64,000 bases of DNA from Aeromonas rivipollensis (lineage in GTDB: Bacteria > Pseudomonadota > Gammaproteobacteria > Enterobacterales > Aeromonadaceae), in assembly GCF_010974825.1 (NCBI RefSeq), contig NZ_JAAILA010000015.1, positions 1-64,000 of the forward strand, in the 5' to 3' direction. The position numbers and the translations under genes are program-made. A model generated the notes under the pieces. It ran no database searches and was not told the DNA's origin. It saw only the letters and a program-made list of their open reading frames with translations. Each line of letters starts with the position of its first letter. The first letter of the stretch is position 1. Positions 1-9,244 of the stretch are shown here, one piece after another.

Positions 1-14
1 CAGCGCCTTTTTTT
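1..14 (+). terminator. possible right half of a terminator cut by the window edge
   Basis: AGCGCC followed by seven T looks like the 3' arm and U-tract of a plus-strand terminator whose 5' arm would lie before the window. The matching GGCGCT at 19-24 could instead form a weak hairpin with it. Confidence 0.25.
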
Positions 15-35
15 ATGGGCGCTCGGGAATAGCGG

Positions 36-2921
36 CTAGCGCGGCTCCGCCAGCAGGGCCTGACAGGCTGCCTCGTCCAGTTGCTCGGGGGCGAGGAAGC
101 GCAGGGCATAGTCCCGCCAGACACCGCTGTCGACGAAGAGCTCGAAGAGCGCCCCATCTATGTGCCGCTCCTGCACCATGCGCAGCATTATGGTCAGCGA
201 CTGGGAGACCGTCTTGCCCGACTTGTAGGGGCGATCGCTTGCGGTCAGGGCCTCGAAGATGTCGGCGATGGCCATGATGCGGGCGGGAATGCTCATCTGT
301 TCACCCAGCAGCTGGCGCGGGTAGCCGGTGCCATCCATCCGCTCGTGATGGCCCCCCGCTATCTCCGGCACCTTGCGCAGGTGACGGGGGAAGGGGAGCC
401 GCTCCAGCATGCGGATGGTCTGGATGATGTGATCGTTGATCTTGTAGCGCTCCTCCTCGGTGAGGGTGCCACGAACGATGGCGAGGTTGTAATGCTCCCC
501 CCGGTTGTAGAGATGGGTGGGGACCCTGACCTTGAAGCCCCAGGGATTGTGCCTGGCCAGGTTGTCGTGGGCGGGGCGGGGAATGAGGTGGACCGGCTTG
601 TCGGCCAGCAGCGGCTCGCGGCAGGGCAGCGGAGCCGCCTCCCCGGGATGGCGTCTGAGCTCCTCCGGGCTGACGCCGAGGCGATCATCCAGGGTTCGCA
701 GCCAGGTGCGGCTGGCGATGGCATCGAGCCGTGCCAGTTTTTCCGGTGCCATCCACTCGCCCCCCAGATTGCACTCGGCGACGAAGGCGAATTCCTGATC
801 CAGCATCTGCCAGAGCGGGGTTACGGCCTCGAGGGCTGCCTGTTGCTCGGGGGCCGGTAATCGGGCCGCCAGCGCCTCTATATGGGCGTCGCGCTTGAGC
901 ACCTCGAAGCGGGTGCGGATCTCGTGGATCCTGTCGTAGATGGTCTCCAGCTTGGTGGCCTTGTCCACCACGAACTCAGGTGTGGTGACCTTGCCGCAGT
1001 CGTGCAGCCAGCTCGCGATATGGATGGCTTCCCACTCCTCGTCGTTGAGGGTGAAGTCGCCAAAGGGGCCCTGATGCTGGGCGCAGGCCGCCTCCGTCAG
1101 CATGCGGGTCAGCTCGGGCACGCGCTGGCAGTGGCCTCCGGTGTAGGGGCTCTTGGCGTCGATGGCGCCGGCGATGAGCTCGATGAAGGCCTCCAGCAAC
1201 TGCTTTTGCTCCTCCAGCAGGCGCTGATTCTCGATGGCGGAGGCGGACATGCCCGCCAGCGCCTCGATGAGACTGATGCGTGACGCCAGCTCCCGTGGTG
1301 CGCAGTCCGGCAGGATCAGCAACAGGCAGCCGATCAACTCCTGGCGGTGGTTGTAGAGGGGTTCGGCCAGCAGCTGGCGGGGGCCGGGGAAGGGGCCCCA
1401 GTCGACGAGGTAGTGCGACCACTGTTCGGCATCGAGGGGCAGGCTGAGCCGCTCGGAATGATAGAGGCCGCCGAGCAGGGACTCCTGCCAGTGCACCCGC
1501 TCACAATCCAGGGGCTGCCGTTGCCAGATGGCCTGAACCGCCTTCATCTGCTTGTCCTGGGCCAGATAGAGGCAGCCGCCCTCCGCCTGGGCCGCCGCCA
1601 CCGTCTCGTGCAGTATGCGGCTGAGCAGGGAATCGAAGCGGTGCTCCGCCGCCAGCGCCAGACCCATGCTCATGAAGTTGCCCAGGGTCAACCGCATGCT
1701 GGACATGGCGCGGGCGAGATCGTCTATCTCGCGGATCGCCGAGTCTGGCCGCTCGCTCTCGCCGAAGTCGAAGTGCTGGATCCGCTCGGCCTCTTGCGTC
1801 AGTGCCAGCAAGGGGGCGGCGGTGCGCCTCGCCACCAGCCAGATGACGGGTAGCAGCAGCAGTAGACCGGCCAGGGCCCAGGCCAGGTTGCGCAGGGCAT
1901 CGTGGCGGGCCGGCGCGGTGAGCTCGTCCGCCGGTACCAGCAGGGCCAGGTAGAAGGGGGAACCCTCGTCGAGGGAGGAGAGGTTGACCAGCCAGTCGCT
2001 GCCATCCTCGGCGGCCAGGGTCAGCTCGGTCGGCGCGTGCAGCAGGGTGGGCCTGGATGCCATCTCCTGCTGCAGCTTGGCCAGTATGGGGTGCTTGAGC
2101 GCCGACAGCATGGGCAGGCGACTCAGCTGTTCGAAGCTGGGCAGCCGCTTGGGATCCGTCGCCAGCAGGGTACCGAACTCGTCGAACAGCACCAGCTGGC
2201 AGTGGCTCGGCAGGGGCAGCTCGCCGATGAGGGAGGAGAGCCCCTCCACGCCGGCATCCAGCCCTATCACCGCCCGGCGATCGTCGCTCTCCACCGCCAG
2301 CGTCATGCCCGGCTCCTTGGTGGTGAAGAAGAGATAGGGGTGGGTCACTATGATGCCCGTGCCCCAGCGGGCCTCCTTGTACCAGCCGCGATCGCGGGGA
2401 TCGAACTGGTAGTCCGGCATGGGCCGCCGCTCCAGCAGCCGCAGGCGCTGGTTGAAATAGAGAAACTCTCCCCGGCCCTCAGTCAGACTCTGCACCAGCA
2501 GGTGGCTTCCGGGAGGGGGGTTGTCCAGCACCCCCCTGGCCCGCTCGGTCAGCTTGCGTACCAGGAAGAAGTCGCCGTTCTCGTAACCGGCATAGATGGC
2601 GCCATAGCTGGCGCTGTTGGCCAGCACCTCGGCCAGCTGGGGCAGGTAGCCGAGGCGGGACTCCAGGCTGGTCATGGCGGCCAGCTGGCCACTGCGCAGC
2701 AGGCTCAGGGACATGCGGGCCGGGCGCTGGTTCAGCTTGATGGCGAGCGCCAGCTGTTCCCTGTACTGCTGGAAGTTTTGCCGTTCGTGCTCCAGCCCCT
2801 GCTGCAGGCCCTGCTGGAACTGCAGCATGATGAGGGCGCCCCCCAGCACGGAGAACAGCAGTATGAAGAGGGTGGCAATGTGCACGTAAAAGGGCTTGCT
2901 GCCGAGGCTTGCTTTTGTCAT
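36..2921 (-). CDS. membrane sensor HD-GYP cyclic-di-GMP phosphodiesterase
   Basis: A 961-residue protein that should hydrolyse c-di-GMP in response to a periplasmic signal. It has a membrane segment near residues 13-34, a periplasmic Cache-like region to about 340, a second membrane segment near 344-366, a HAMP linker, a GAF-like domain (about 430-570) and a C-terminal HD-GYP domain. The HD motif (WLHDCGK) and the signature HHERMDGTGYP at about 858-868 are intact, so catalysis is likely. The stretch between HD and GYP is longer than in a minimal HD-GYP domain, with roughly 120 extra residues. The start is the ATG at 2921. The gene stands alone and is divergent from the oxidoreductase at 3153. 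Ligand and physiological output are unknown. The domain call is strong. Confidence 0.93.
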   Translation of the reverse strand: MTKASLGSKPFYVHIATLFILLFSVLGGALIMLQFQQGLQQGLEHERQNFQQYREQLALAIKLNQRPARMSLSLLRSGQLAAMTSLESRLGYLPQLAEVLANSASYGAIYAGYENGDFFLVRKLTERARGVLDNPPPGSHLLVQSLTEGRGEFLYFNQRLRLLERRPMPDYQFDPRDRGWYKEARWGTGIIVTHPYLFFTTKEPGMTLAVESDDRRAVIGLDAGVEGLSSLIGELPLPSHCQLVLFDEFGTLLATDPKRLPSFEQLSRLPMLSALKHPILAKLQQEMASRPTLLHAPTELTLAAEDGSDWLVNLSSLDEGSPFYLALLVPADELTAPARHDALRNLAWALAGLLLLLPVIWLVARRTAAPLLALTQEAERIQHFDFGESERPDSAIREIDDLARAMSSMRLTLGNFMSMGLALAAEHRFDSLLSRILHETVAAAQAEGGCLYLAQDKQMKAVQAIWQRQPLDCERVHWQESLLGGLYHSERLSLPLDAEQWSHYLVDWGPFPGPRQLLAEPLYNHRQELIGCLLLILPDCAPRELASRISLIEALAGMSASAIENQRLLEEQKQLLEAFIELIAGAIDAKSPYTGGHCQRVPELTRMLTEAACAQHQGPFGDFTLNDEEWEAIHIASWLHDCGKVTTPEFVVDKATKLETIYDRIHEIRTRFEVLKRDAHIEALAARLPAPEQQAALEAVTPLWQMLDQEFAFVAECNLGGEWMAPEKLARLDAIASRTWLRTLDDRLGVSPEELRRHPGEAAPLPCREPLLADKPVHLIPRPAHDNLARHNPWGFKVRVPTHLYNRGEHYNLAIVRGTLTEEERYKINDHIIQTIRMLERLPFPRHLRKVPEIAGGHHERMDGTGYPRQLLGEQMSIPARIMAIADIFEALTASDRPYKSGKTVSQSLTIMLRMVQERHIDGALFELFVDSGVWRDYALRFLAPEQLDEAACQALLAEPR

Positions 2922-3152
2922 GGACCTATCCTTGTCCTAGGGGCGCTTCCCGCGATGATCTGCCAACAGTGTGCTCGCAAGATGACAAAAAGCATAGGAG
3001 GTGGGGCCAGAAGAGGAACCGTTATCTTCCGGCGTTCCCCTTGCCGCGAGCTGCATGGCGCGGGTCCCGACAGCCTGGTCAGGTGATTCATTCAGATATC
3101 TCGTGCTACATTGCTCCACTGGTGAATCGCCTGTGAATCAATGGAGTGTCCC

Positions 3153-4142
3153 ATGTCTGCCATCCCCTATTCCGTCCTGGATCTGGTGCCCGTCCCCGAA
3201 GGAAGCCAGCCGGCCGAGTCGTTTCGTCATTCGCAGGATCTGGCCCGCCATGCCGAGCGCTGGGGCTACCACCGCTACTGGCTGGCGGAGCACCACAACA
3301 TGCCGGGGATCGCCAGTGCCGCTACCTCGGTGCTCATCGGCCATCTGGCCGGTGCCACCAGCACACTGCGGCTGGGGGCCGGTGGCATCATGCTGCCGAA
3401 CCACTCCCCTCTGGTTATCGCCGAGCAGTTCGGCACGCTGGCCTCTCTCTATCCGGATCGCATCGATCTCGGCCTCGGTCGCGCGCCCGGCACGGATCAG
3501 CGCACCATGCAGGCGCTGCGCCGCCAGCGCAGCGGCGAGGTGGATGACTTTCCGGCGGACGTGCGCGAGCTGATGGGCTACTTCGGTGACGAGGTCGGCG
3601 CCGTGCAGGCGGTGCCCGGTCAGGGGCTGCACGTGCCGATCTGGCTGTTGGGTTCCAGCCTCTACAGTGCCCAGCTGGCGGCCGCCATGGGGTTGCCATT
3701 CGGCTTTGCCTCCCACTTTGCCCCCGGCCTGCTGTTGCAGGCACTCGAGATCTACCGTACCCAGTTCCGCCCTTCCGCGCGCTGGCCCAAGCCTTATGCG
3801 GTGGTCTGCATCAATGTGATCGCCGCCGACACAACCCGGGAGGCCCGCTTCCTGTTCACCACGCTCCAGCAGCAGTTCCTGCGTCTCTATCGGGGGGATG
3901 CGGGCAAGCTGCCGCTGCCGGTGCAGAGCCTGGGAGAGGAGTGGTCGCCCCGGGAGCTGATGGCGATGGAGCAGACCCTGGCTCGTTCCCTGGTGGGGGA
4001 TCCGGAGCAGGTGCGTCACGGCCTCAAGGCCTTGCTGGCCGAAACCGGGGCCGACGAGCTGATGTTCAACGGTCCCATCGTCGATCATCAGGCCAGGTTG
4101 CGCTCCTTCGAGATCGCCGCCGAGCTGATGCGGAGCCTGTGA
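3153..4142 (+). CDS. LLM-class flavin-dependent oxidoreductase (luciferase-like, MsnO8/YhbW type)
   Basis: A 329-residue cytoplasmic protein of the bacterial luciferase-like monooxygenase family, which uses reduced flavin to oxidise small organic substrates. Family features include the N-terminal SVLDLVPV strand, the [10 protein letters not shown] segment, the [20 protein letters not shown] stretch and the [10 protein letters not shown] loop. I start at ATG 3153 because GGAG lies 6 nt upstream; the in-frame ATG at 3141 overlaps that ribosome-binding site. The gene is monocistronic. The substrate cannot be read from sequence. Confidence 0.88.
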   Translation: MSAIPYSVLDLVPVPEGSQPAESFRHSQDLARHAERWGYHRYWLAEHHNMPGIASAATSVLIGHLAGATSTLRLGAGGIMLPNHSPLVIAEQFGTLASLYPDRIDLGLGRAPGTDQRTMQALRRQRSGEVDDFPADVRELMGYFGDEVGAVQAVPGQGLHVPIWLLGSSLYSAQLAAAMGLPFGFASHFAPGLLLQALEIYRTQFRPSARWPKPYAVVCINVIAADTTREARFLFTTLQQQFLRLYRGDAGKLPLPVQSLGEEWSPRELMAMEQTLARSLVGDPEQVRHGLKALLAETGADELMFNGPIVDHQARLRSFEIAAELMRSL

Positions 4143-4313
4143 AGGCCTGACCGGGCGCGCTTGTCTGTGCGCCCGGGCATAGGTACCAATCCAACAGCTA
4201 GTTACAACTGATTGATTTTAAAGAATAGTCAGATGGATGTCGGCCCTCTGTCGTGTCACCTCTGGCCTCACCGGCCCTATGCTGGCCCTGTCAGTCACCA
4301 CAAGGAGTTCGAG

Positions 4314-4799
4314 ATGATCGTCAGGAAGTTGAGATTGCAACGGGGTTGGTCCCAGGATCAGTTGGCGACCCTGACTGGCTTGAGTGTCCGCACCATACAG
4401 CGGATCGAGCAGGGCCAGCAACCTGGACTGGAATCCCTCAAGGCCCTGGCCTCCGTCTTTGAGCTAGATGTGACTCAACTGCAGGAGAGCGAGATGAAAG
4501 GGAACGAGACAGATAGTCAGGGGACAGTGCATGTGGCCAGGGATGAGCGGGAGGCGATGAAGTTCGTCGAGGGGCTCAAAGGCTTCTATGGCCACCTCAT
4601 CAGCTATGTGCTGGTGATAGGGGGGCTGTTTGTCATCAACTACCTGAGCAACCCGGACTATATCTGGGCCTGGTGGCCCATGCTGGGCTGGGGGCTGGGC
4701 CTGATGTCCCACGCCATCAACCTGTTCCAGCCGTTCAAGCTGTTCGGGCCCGACTGGGAGCGGCGCCAGGTCGAGAAACGGCTGGGGCGCAAGCTGTAA
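4314..4799 (+). CDS. small XRE-type HTH protein with C-terminal 2TM domain
   Basis: A 161-residue protein. Residues about 1-60 form an XRE/Cro-like helix-turn-helix (QRGWSQDQLATLTGLSVRTI). Residues about 90-150 carry two hydrophobic helices typical of the 2TM domain found with such HTHs, separated by NPDYIWAWWPM. It may be a membrane-tethered regulator; targets are unknown. The start at ATG 4314 has AAGGAG 7 nt upstream and begins directly with the HTH. A longer in-frame reading from 4212 has no site and would add an unrelated tail. A strong terminator follows. Confidence 0.85.
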   Translation: MIVRKLRLQRGWSQDQLATLTGLSVRTIQRIEQGQQPGLESLKALASVFELDVTQLQESEMKGNETDSQGTVHVARDEREAMKFVEGLKGFYGHLISYVLVIGGLFVINYLSNPDYIWAWWPMLGWGLGLMSHAINLFQPFKLFGPDWERRQVEKRLGRKL

Positions 4800-4821
4800 G
4801 CCGCTACCTCACCCCATAAGG

Positions 4822-4853
4822 AACGGGCCCGGCAATGCCGGGCCCGTTTTATT
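4822..4853. terminator. bidirectional rho-independent terminator
   Basis: A 12-bp GC-rich stem (AACGGGCCCGGC, loop AAT, GCCGGGCCCGTT) followed by TTATT. It lies between the convergent HTH gene and apaH. Confidence 0.9.
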
Positions 4854-4902
4854 GTCCGTCTATCGCCTAACTCGGTGTTGGCTGGGCGGCTGCACCGACG
4901 GC

Positions 4903-5724
4903 TTATTTGGCGTAAGCGGGGCAGGGGGTCGCTATCAGGGCATCGTCTTCGTAGCGCCAGAGGGTGAGGCTGTTGCCCCAGACGCAGCCGGTATCCAGCC
5001 CCTTGATGTCGTCCTTGCCGGTGGCGCCCATCAGCGCCGCCCAGTGGCCGAACACCAGTATGGGATCGTCCACGTGGTGCTCCCGCTGCTCGAACCAGGG
5101 GCGCAGGCCAGGGGTGGACTCCGTGGGTCCCTTCTTGCACTTGAAGTCGAGTCGGCCATCGAAGTAGCAGAAGCGCATCCGGGTGAAGGTGTTGATGATG
5201 TAGCGGTAGCGCTCTATCCCCAGCAGATTTTCGTCCCAGGTATCGGGCTGATCGCCATACATGTTGTGCAGCAGCCAGCTGTACTGATCGCCGCGTAGCA
5301 GCGTCTCCACCTCGCGGGCGCAGCTGCGTGCCGTGTGGGCATCCCAGGCCGGAGAGAGACCGGCATGGACCATCATGATGGGTAGGTCCGGGTGCTCCGC
5401 CAGCAGGGGACGGTGGCGCAGCCACTCCAGCAGCTCGTCCCGATCCGGGGCCTCCATCAGGGCCTGCAGCTTGTCTTTCTTCTTGAGGGGGGCGACCCCA
5501 TGAGCCACCGCCAGCAGGTGCAGATCGTGGTTGCCGAGCACGGTCACGGCGCGGCTTCCCAGTGACTTGACGAAGCGCAGGGTGTTGAGAGAGTCCGGTC
5601 CGCGGGCGACCAGGTCGCCGCACAGCCAGAGGGTGTCGTTGTCGGGGTCGAATTCGGCAAGATCCAGCAGACGGCGCAGATCGTCGTAGCAGCCCTGGAT
5701 ATCACCGACGAAACAATTCGCCAT
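4903..5724 (-). CDS. apaH: bis(5'-nucleosyl)-tetraphosphatase, symmetrical (ApaH)
   Basis: A 273-residue cytoplasmic metallophosphoesterase that splits Ap4A into two ADP. The metal-binding motifs are all present: GDIQG near the start, GDLVARGPDS near residue 40 and GNHDLH near residue 68, plus the later MVHAGL and GHWAAL motifs. It is the last gene of the lptD-surA-pdxA-rsmA-apaG-apaH operon, 6 nt after apaG, as in E. coli. ApaH level also affects mRNA Np4 caps in enterobacteria; that role is known for the family and not shown here. Confidence 0.97.
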   Translation of the reverse strand: MANCFVGDIQGCYDDLRRLLDLAEFDPDNDTLWLCGDLVARGPDSLNTLRFVKSLGSRAVTVLGNHDLHLLAVAHGVAPLKKKDKLQALMEAPDRDELLEWLRHRPLLAEHPDLPIMMVHAGLSPAWDAHTARSCAREVETLLRGDQYSWLLHNMYGDQPDTWDENLLGIERYRYIINTFTRMRFCYFDGRLDFKCKKGPTESTPGLRPWFEQREHHVDDPILVFGHWAALMGATGKDDIKGLDTGCVWGNSLTLWRYEDDALIATPCPAYAK

Positions 5725-5730
5725 GAAACC

Positions 5731-6093
5731 TCAGTTGATAATGTTGGGAATGGCCAGTGTGAAAGGGGCTATGGGGGCCTCAAACTGCTGCCCCGATTCG
5801 TCTTGCAGGGTGTAACTGCCTTCCATCACGCCGAAGGGGGTGGCCAGCGGTACGCCACTCTGATAGCTGAAGGTCTCGCCGGGGGCGATGAAGGGCTGCT
5901 CGCCCACGACCCCTGGACCTTCCACTTCCAGCATCTTGCCATTGGCGTCGGTGATGAGCCAGCGCCGGTGCAGCAGTTGCACCTTGCCCGGCCCCAGATT
6001 CTCTATCTCGATGAGATAGAGAAAATGGTAAGGATCCTCGGTGCCAGCCACATAGCTGGGGTGCGGGCGAACCACTATCCGGGGGGATGCCAT
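5731..6093 (-). CDS. apaG: ApaG family protein
   Basis: A 120-residue protein, about the size of E. coli ApaG (125 residues), with a fibronectin-III-like beta fold of unclear molecular function. The diagnostic segments YHFLYLIEIENLG, LLHRRWLITDANG and GVMEGSYTLQDESG are present. It lies 4 nt downstream of the rsmA stop and 6 nt upstream of apaH, so the three are probably translated from one message. Confidence 0.96.
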   Translation of the reverse strand: MASPRIVVRPHPSYVAGTEDPYHFLYLIEIENLGPGKVQLLHRRWLITDANGKMLEVEGPGVVGEQPFIAPGETFSYQSGVPLATPFGVMEGSYTLQDESGQQFEAPIAPFTLAIPNIIN

Positions 6094-6097
6094 GGGA

Positions 6098-6925
6098 TCA
6101 GGCCTGCTGCTGATCGGCCAGCCAGTTGGCTATCATGACGAACTGCTCGAGGGAGAGGTTCTCCGGGCGCAGGTTGCCATCTATGCCAAGCTCGGTCAGC
6201 TGAGCGTCGGTGATGAAGTTGGAGAAGCTGTTGCGGATGGTCTTGCGACGCTGGCCGAAGCCCTCGGTGCAGACGCGGCTCAGGCAGCGCAGATCCTTCG
6301 CGACTATGGTCGGGTTCTTGTGTGGCACCAGTCGCACCACGGCGGAGTCCACCTTGGGGGCCGGCTTGAATGCTCCCGGGCCCACTTCCAGCACAGGGAT
6401 CACCTGGCAGTAGTACTGGACCATGACGCTCAGGCGGCCATAGGCCTTGCTGCCCGGGCCTGCGCACATCCGCAATACCACTTCCTTTTGCAGCATGAAG
6501 TGCATGTCCTCCACCCGGTCGGCGAACTCGCACAGGTGGAAGATAAGCGGGGTGGAGATGTTGTAGGGCAGGTTGCCGAAGATGCGCAGGGGCGGTTTGC
6601 CTTCCCCCATCAGGGTGCCGAAGTCGAAGCGCATGGCGTCGGCCTCGATCACCGTCAGCTTGTCCTTGAGGGTCGGGTGCTCGCGCAGGCGAGCCGCCAG
6701 ATCCCGGTCAAGCTCGACCACAGTCATCTTGTCCATCTGGGAGGCGACCGGTTCGGTCAGTGCCGCCAGACCCGGGCCGATTTCCACCAGGTTCTGACCC
6801 GGCTGCGGGTTGATGGCGGCGACTATCTGATCGATCACATAACGGTCGTGCAAGAAGTTCTGACCGAAACGCTTACGGGCCGTGTGGCCCATGTGCACCT
6901 TGTTGCTCTGCACCTTACTGCTCAT
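6098..6925 (-). CDS. rsmA: 16S rRNA (adenine1518-N6/adenine1519-N6)-dimethyltransferase
   Basis: A 275-residue SAM-dependent enzyme (KsgA) that dimethylates two adjacent adenines near the 3' end of 16S rRNA during late 30S assembly. It shows the N-terminal [12 protein letters not shown] signature, the SAM motif [12 protein letters not shown] and the catalytic NLPYNIS motif. Length matches the family. Its start overlaps the 3' end of pdxA by 11 nt, so translation is probably coupled. Loss in relatives gives kasugamycin resistance. Confidence 0.98.
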   Translation of the reverse strand: MSSKVQSNKVHMGHTARKRFGQNFLHDRYVIDQIVAAINPQPGQNLVEIGPGLAALTEPVASQMDKMTVVELDRDLAARLREHPTLKDKLTVIEADAMRFDFGTLMGEGKPPLRIFGNLPYNISTPLIFHLCEFADRVEDMHFMLQKEVVLRMCAGPGSKAYGRLSVMVQYYCQVIPVLEVGPGAFKPAPKVDSAVVRLVPHKNPTIVAKDLRCLSRVCTEGFGQRRKTIRNSFSNFITDAQLTELGIDGNLRPENLSLEQFVMIANWLADQQQA

Positions 6926-7910
6926 ATCTTTTTTTCTCTACCATCTGGATGGCGTGGTTAATCGCGGTGATCAGGCTGCCCGAGTCTGCCAGGCCCTTGC
7001 CTGCCAGATCCAGCGCTGTGCCGTGATCCACCGAAGTACGGATGAAAGGAAGTCCGAGGGTGATGTTGACCGAGTTGCCAAAGCCCTTGTATTTGAGCAC
7101 CGGCAGCCCCTGGTCGTGGTACATGGCGAGTACCGCATCCGCATCCTTGAGGTATTTCTCCTGGAACAGGGTATCGGCCGGCAAGGGGCCGACCAGATCT
7201 ATCCCTTCCTGGCGCAGACTGGCCAGGGCGGGTTCGATCACGTCGATCTCTTCACGGCCGAGATGGCCCCCTTCCCCGGCATGGGGGTTGAGGCCGCAGA
7301 CATAAATTTTGGGGTGTGCTATGCCGAACTTGCCCTTGAGATCCGCATCCAGGATGCGGATCACCTTGGCAAGGCGCTCCTGGGTGATGGCCATGGCCAC
7401 GTAGGCCAGCGGAATGTGGGTCGTCGCCAGCGCTACCCGCAGCCCTTCGGTGGCCAGCAGCATCACCACGTCGGCGGTGTCTGACTGCTGGGCGAAGAAT
7501 TCGGTGTGGCCGCTGAACGAGACGCCCGCCTGATTGATGATCCCCTTGTGCACCGGACCTGTCACCACGGCGGCGAATTCGCCGCTGAGGTTGCCGTCGC
7601 AGGCACGCTGGAGGGTGGCCAGCACATAGGCGCCATTGCCCTCGTCGAGCTCGCCCGGCACCACGGGGGCGCCGAGAGGGATGGGACACACCGTCAGGGT
7701 TCCCGCCCGCTGACCCCTCACGGGGGCAGCGGCATCATAGGGTTCCAGCTCTATGGGCAGCCCCAGCAGGGCGGCGCGCTCGCGCAGCAGCGCCGGGTCG
7801 GCGATCACCACCAGCTGGTGCGGCCAGTCCCGCTGGGCTATCTGCAGCACCAGGTCCGGGCCTATGCCGGCGGGCTCACCCGGGGTGATGGCAAGACGAT
7901 GGCTGTTCAT
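6915..7910 (-). CDS. pdxA: 4-hydroxythreonine-4-phosphate dehydrogenase
   Basis: A 331-residue NAD-dependent enzyme of pyridoxal-phosphate biosynthesis, oxidising 4-phosphohydroxy-L-threonine. It shows the N-terminal [13 protein letters not shown] motif, [20 protein letters not shown] and the metal-site region [13 protein letters not shown] prefer ATG 7910, which gives the same short lead before ITPGEP as E. coli PdxA. The upstream in-frame ATG at 7922 overlaps the surA stop (TAATG) and is the alternative. Confidence 0.97.
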   Translation of the reverse strand: MNSHRLAITPGEPAGIGPDLVLQIAQRDWPHQLVVIADPALLRERAALLGLPIELEPYDAAAPVRGQRAGTLTVCPIPLGAPVVPGELDEGNGAYVLATLQRACDGNLSGEFAAVVTGPVHKGIINQAGVSFSGHTEFFAQQSDTADVVMLLATEGLRVALATTHIPLAYVAMAITQERLAKVIRILDADLKGKFGIAHPKIYVCGLNPHAGEGGHLGREEIDVIEPALASLRQEGIDLVGPLPADTLFQEKYLKDADAVLAMYHDQGLPVLKYKGFGNSVNITLGLPFIRTSVDHGTALDLAGKGLADSGSLITAINHAIQMVEKKRYEQ

Positions 7911-7921
7911 CTGCTCGCCCA

Positions 7922-9214
7922 TTAATTGGGTTCAATCTGGATGTAGGCTTCGTCGCGCAGCTCATCCAGCCAGGCCTGGGACTCTTCGGTGAAGCGGCGG
8001 TTGAAGATGAGCTGATAGGCGCGCTGCTCCTGGGCCTTGCCGGTGGCATCCTGGCTGCGGCGATCTTCCAGCTGCACTATGTGCCAGCCGTGGCTGGTGC
8101 GGAAGGGCTCGCTGATCTGGCCCGGTTGCAGGCGGTTGACCATGTCGCGGAACTCAGGCACATAGACGCCGGGATCGGACCAGCCCAGTTCGCCACCCTG
8201 CACCGCAGAGCCCGGGTCTTCGGAGTACTTCTCCGCCATGCTGGCGAAACTGGCCTTGCCGCTCTTGATGTCGTGCAGAATGCCGTCCAGGGTCCCCTTG
8301 GCCTTATCTTCGCTCAGTATGATGGAGGGCTTGATCAGGATGTGGCGGGCCTTCACCTCGGTCTGCATCACTTGCTGCTGACCCTTGGTGTCGAAGATCT
8401 TGACGATGTGCAGACCGGCGCCCGAGCGCAGCGGCCCGACTATGTCACCCTTGCTGGCGCCCTGTACCGCCTCTGACATCAGGGTGGGCATCTCCTGCGG
8501 GCTCATCCAGCCCCAGTCACCCCCTTCCAGGGCCTTGGGACCGTTACTCTCTGCGATGGCCAGCTTGCGGAAATCTGCCCCTTCCTTCAGGGCGGCAAGG
8601 ATGCGCTCTATCTTGGCCTTGGCGGCGTTGAGCTGCTCGGCGCTCGGGTTGTCAGGCAGGGCAACCTGGATGTGGCCGACGTGGTATTCGGTCTGTTGCT
8701 GACCCTGCTTGCTCAGCGCCTCGACCACCTGCTTCACCTCCTGCTCGGAGATGTTGATGCGGCGACGAACCTGGCTGCGGCGCACCTCGTTCATCAGGAT
8801 CTCGCGGCGCACCTCTTCCCGGTACTGGGCATAGGTCAGCCCTTCCCGCTCGAGCTGGGCACGGAGCTGCTCCAGGTTCATCTTGTTGTCGGCGGCTATG
8901 CTCTGGATGGCCTGCTCCAGCTGGGTGTCACTGATCTTGAGCCCCTGGCGATCCGCCAGTTGCAGCTGCAGGCTCTCCTGGATCAGACGATCCAGCGCCT
9001 GCTTGCGCAGGGTGACGTCATCGGGCAGGGATTGGCCGCTCTCCTGGGCGGAGGCCTTCACCTTCTGCACCAGGGCTTCCTGCTGACTGGCCAGCACCAC
9101 GTCCTTGTTGACCACGGCAAGCACCTTGTCCACCAGCTCGGGAGCGGCGAGGGCGCCCTGGCTCATGACTCCAAACAGGCCTGCGGTCAGCAGGGAAATC
9201 AACGTCTTCTTCAT
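7922..9214 (-). CDS. surA: periplasmic chaperone and peptidyl-prolyl isomerase SurA
   Basis: A 430-residue periplasmic protein that escorts unfolded outer-membrane proteins to the Bam complex. It has a signal peptide ([20 protein letters not shown], cleavage near ALA|AP), an N-terminal SurA chaperone domain, two parvulin-type rotamase domains (near residues 175-275 and 285-385) and a short C-terminal helix. I start at ATG 9214 because GAGAG lies 6 nt upstream; ATG 9220 (MDMKK) is the alternative. It sits 30 nt after lptD, whose product is one of SurA's best-known clients. Confidence 0.97.
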   Translation of the reverse strand: MKKTLISLLTAGLFGVMSQGALAAPELVDKVLAVVNKDVVLASQQEALVQKVKASAQESGQSLPDDVTLRKQALDRLIQESLQLQLADRQGLKISDTQLEQAIQSIAADNKMNLEQLRAQLEREGLTYAQYREEVRREILMNEVRRSQVRRRINISEQEVKQVVEALSKQGQQQTEYHVGHIQVALPDNPSAEQLNAAKAKIERILAALKEGADFRKLAIAESNGPKALEGGDWGWMSPQEMPTLMSEAVQGASKGDIVGPLRSGAGLHIVKIFDTKGQQQVMQTEVKARHILIKPSIILSEDKAKGTLDGILHDIKSGKASFASMAEKYSEDPGSAVQGGELGWSDPGVYVPEFRDMVNRLQPGQISEPFRTSHGWHIVQLEDRRSQDATGKAQEQRAYQLIFNRRFTEESQAWLDELRDEAYIQIEPN

Positions 9215-9244
9215 ATCCATCTCTCAAGGCGTTTGCCAGACCCG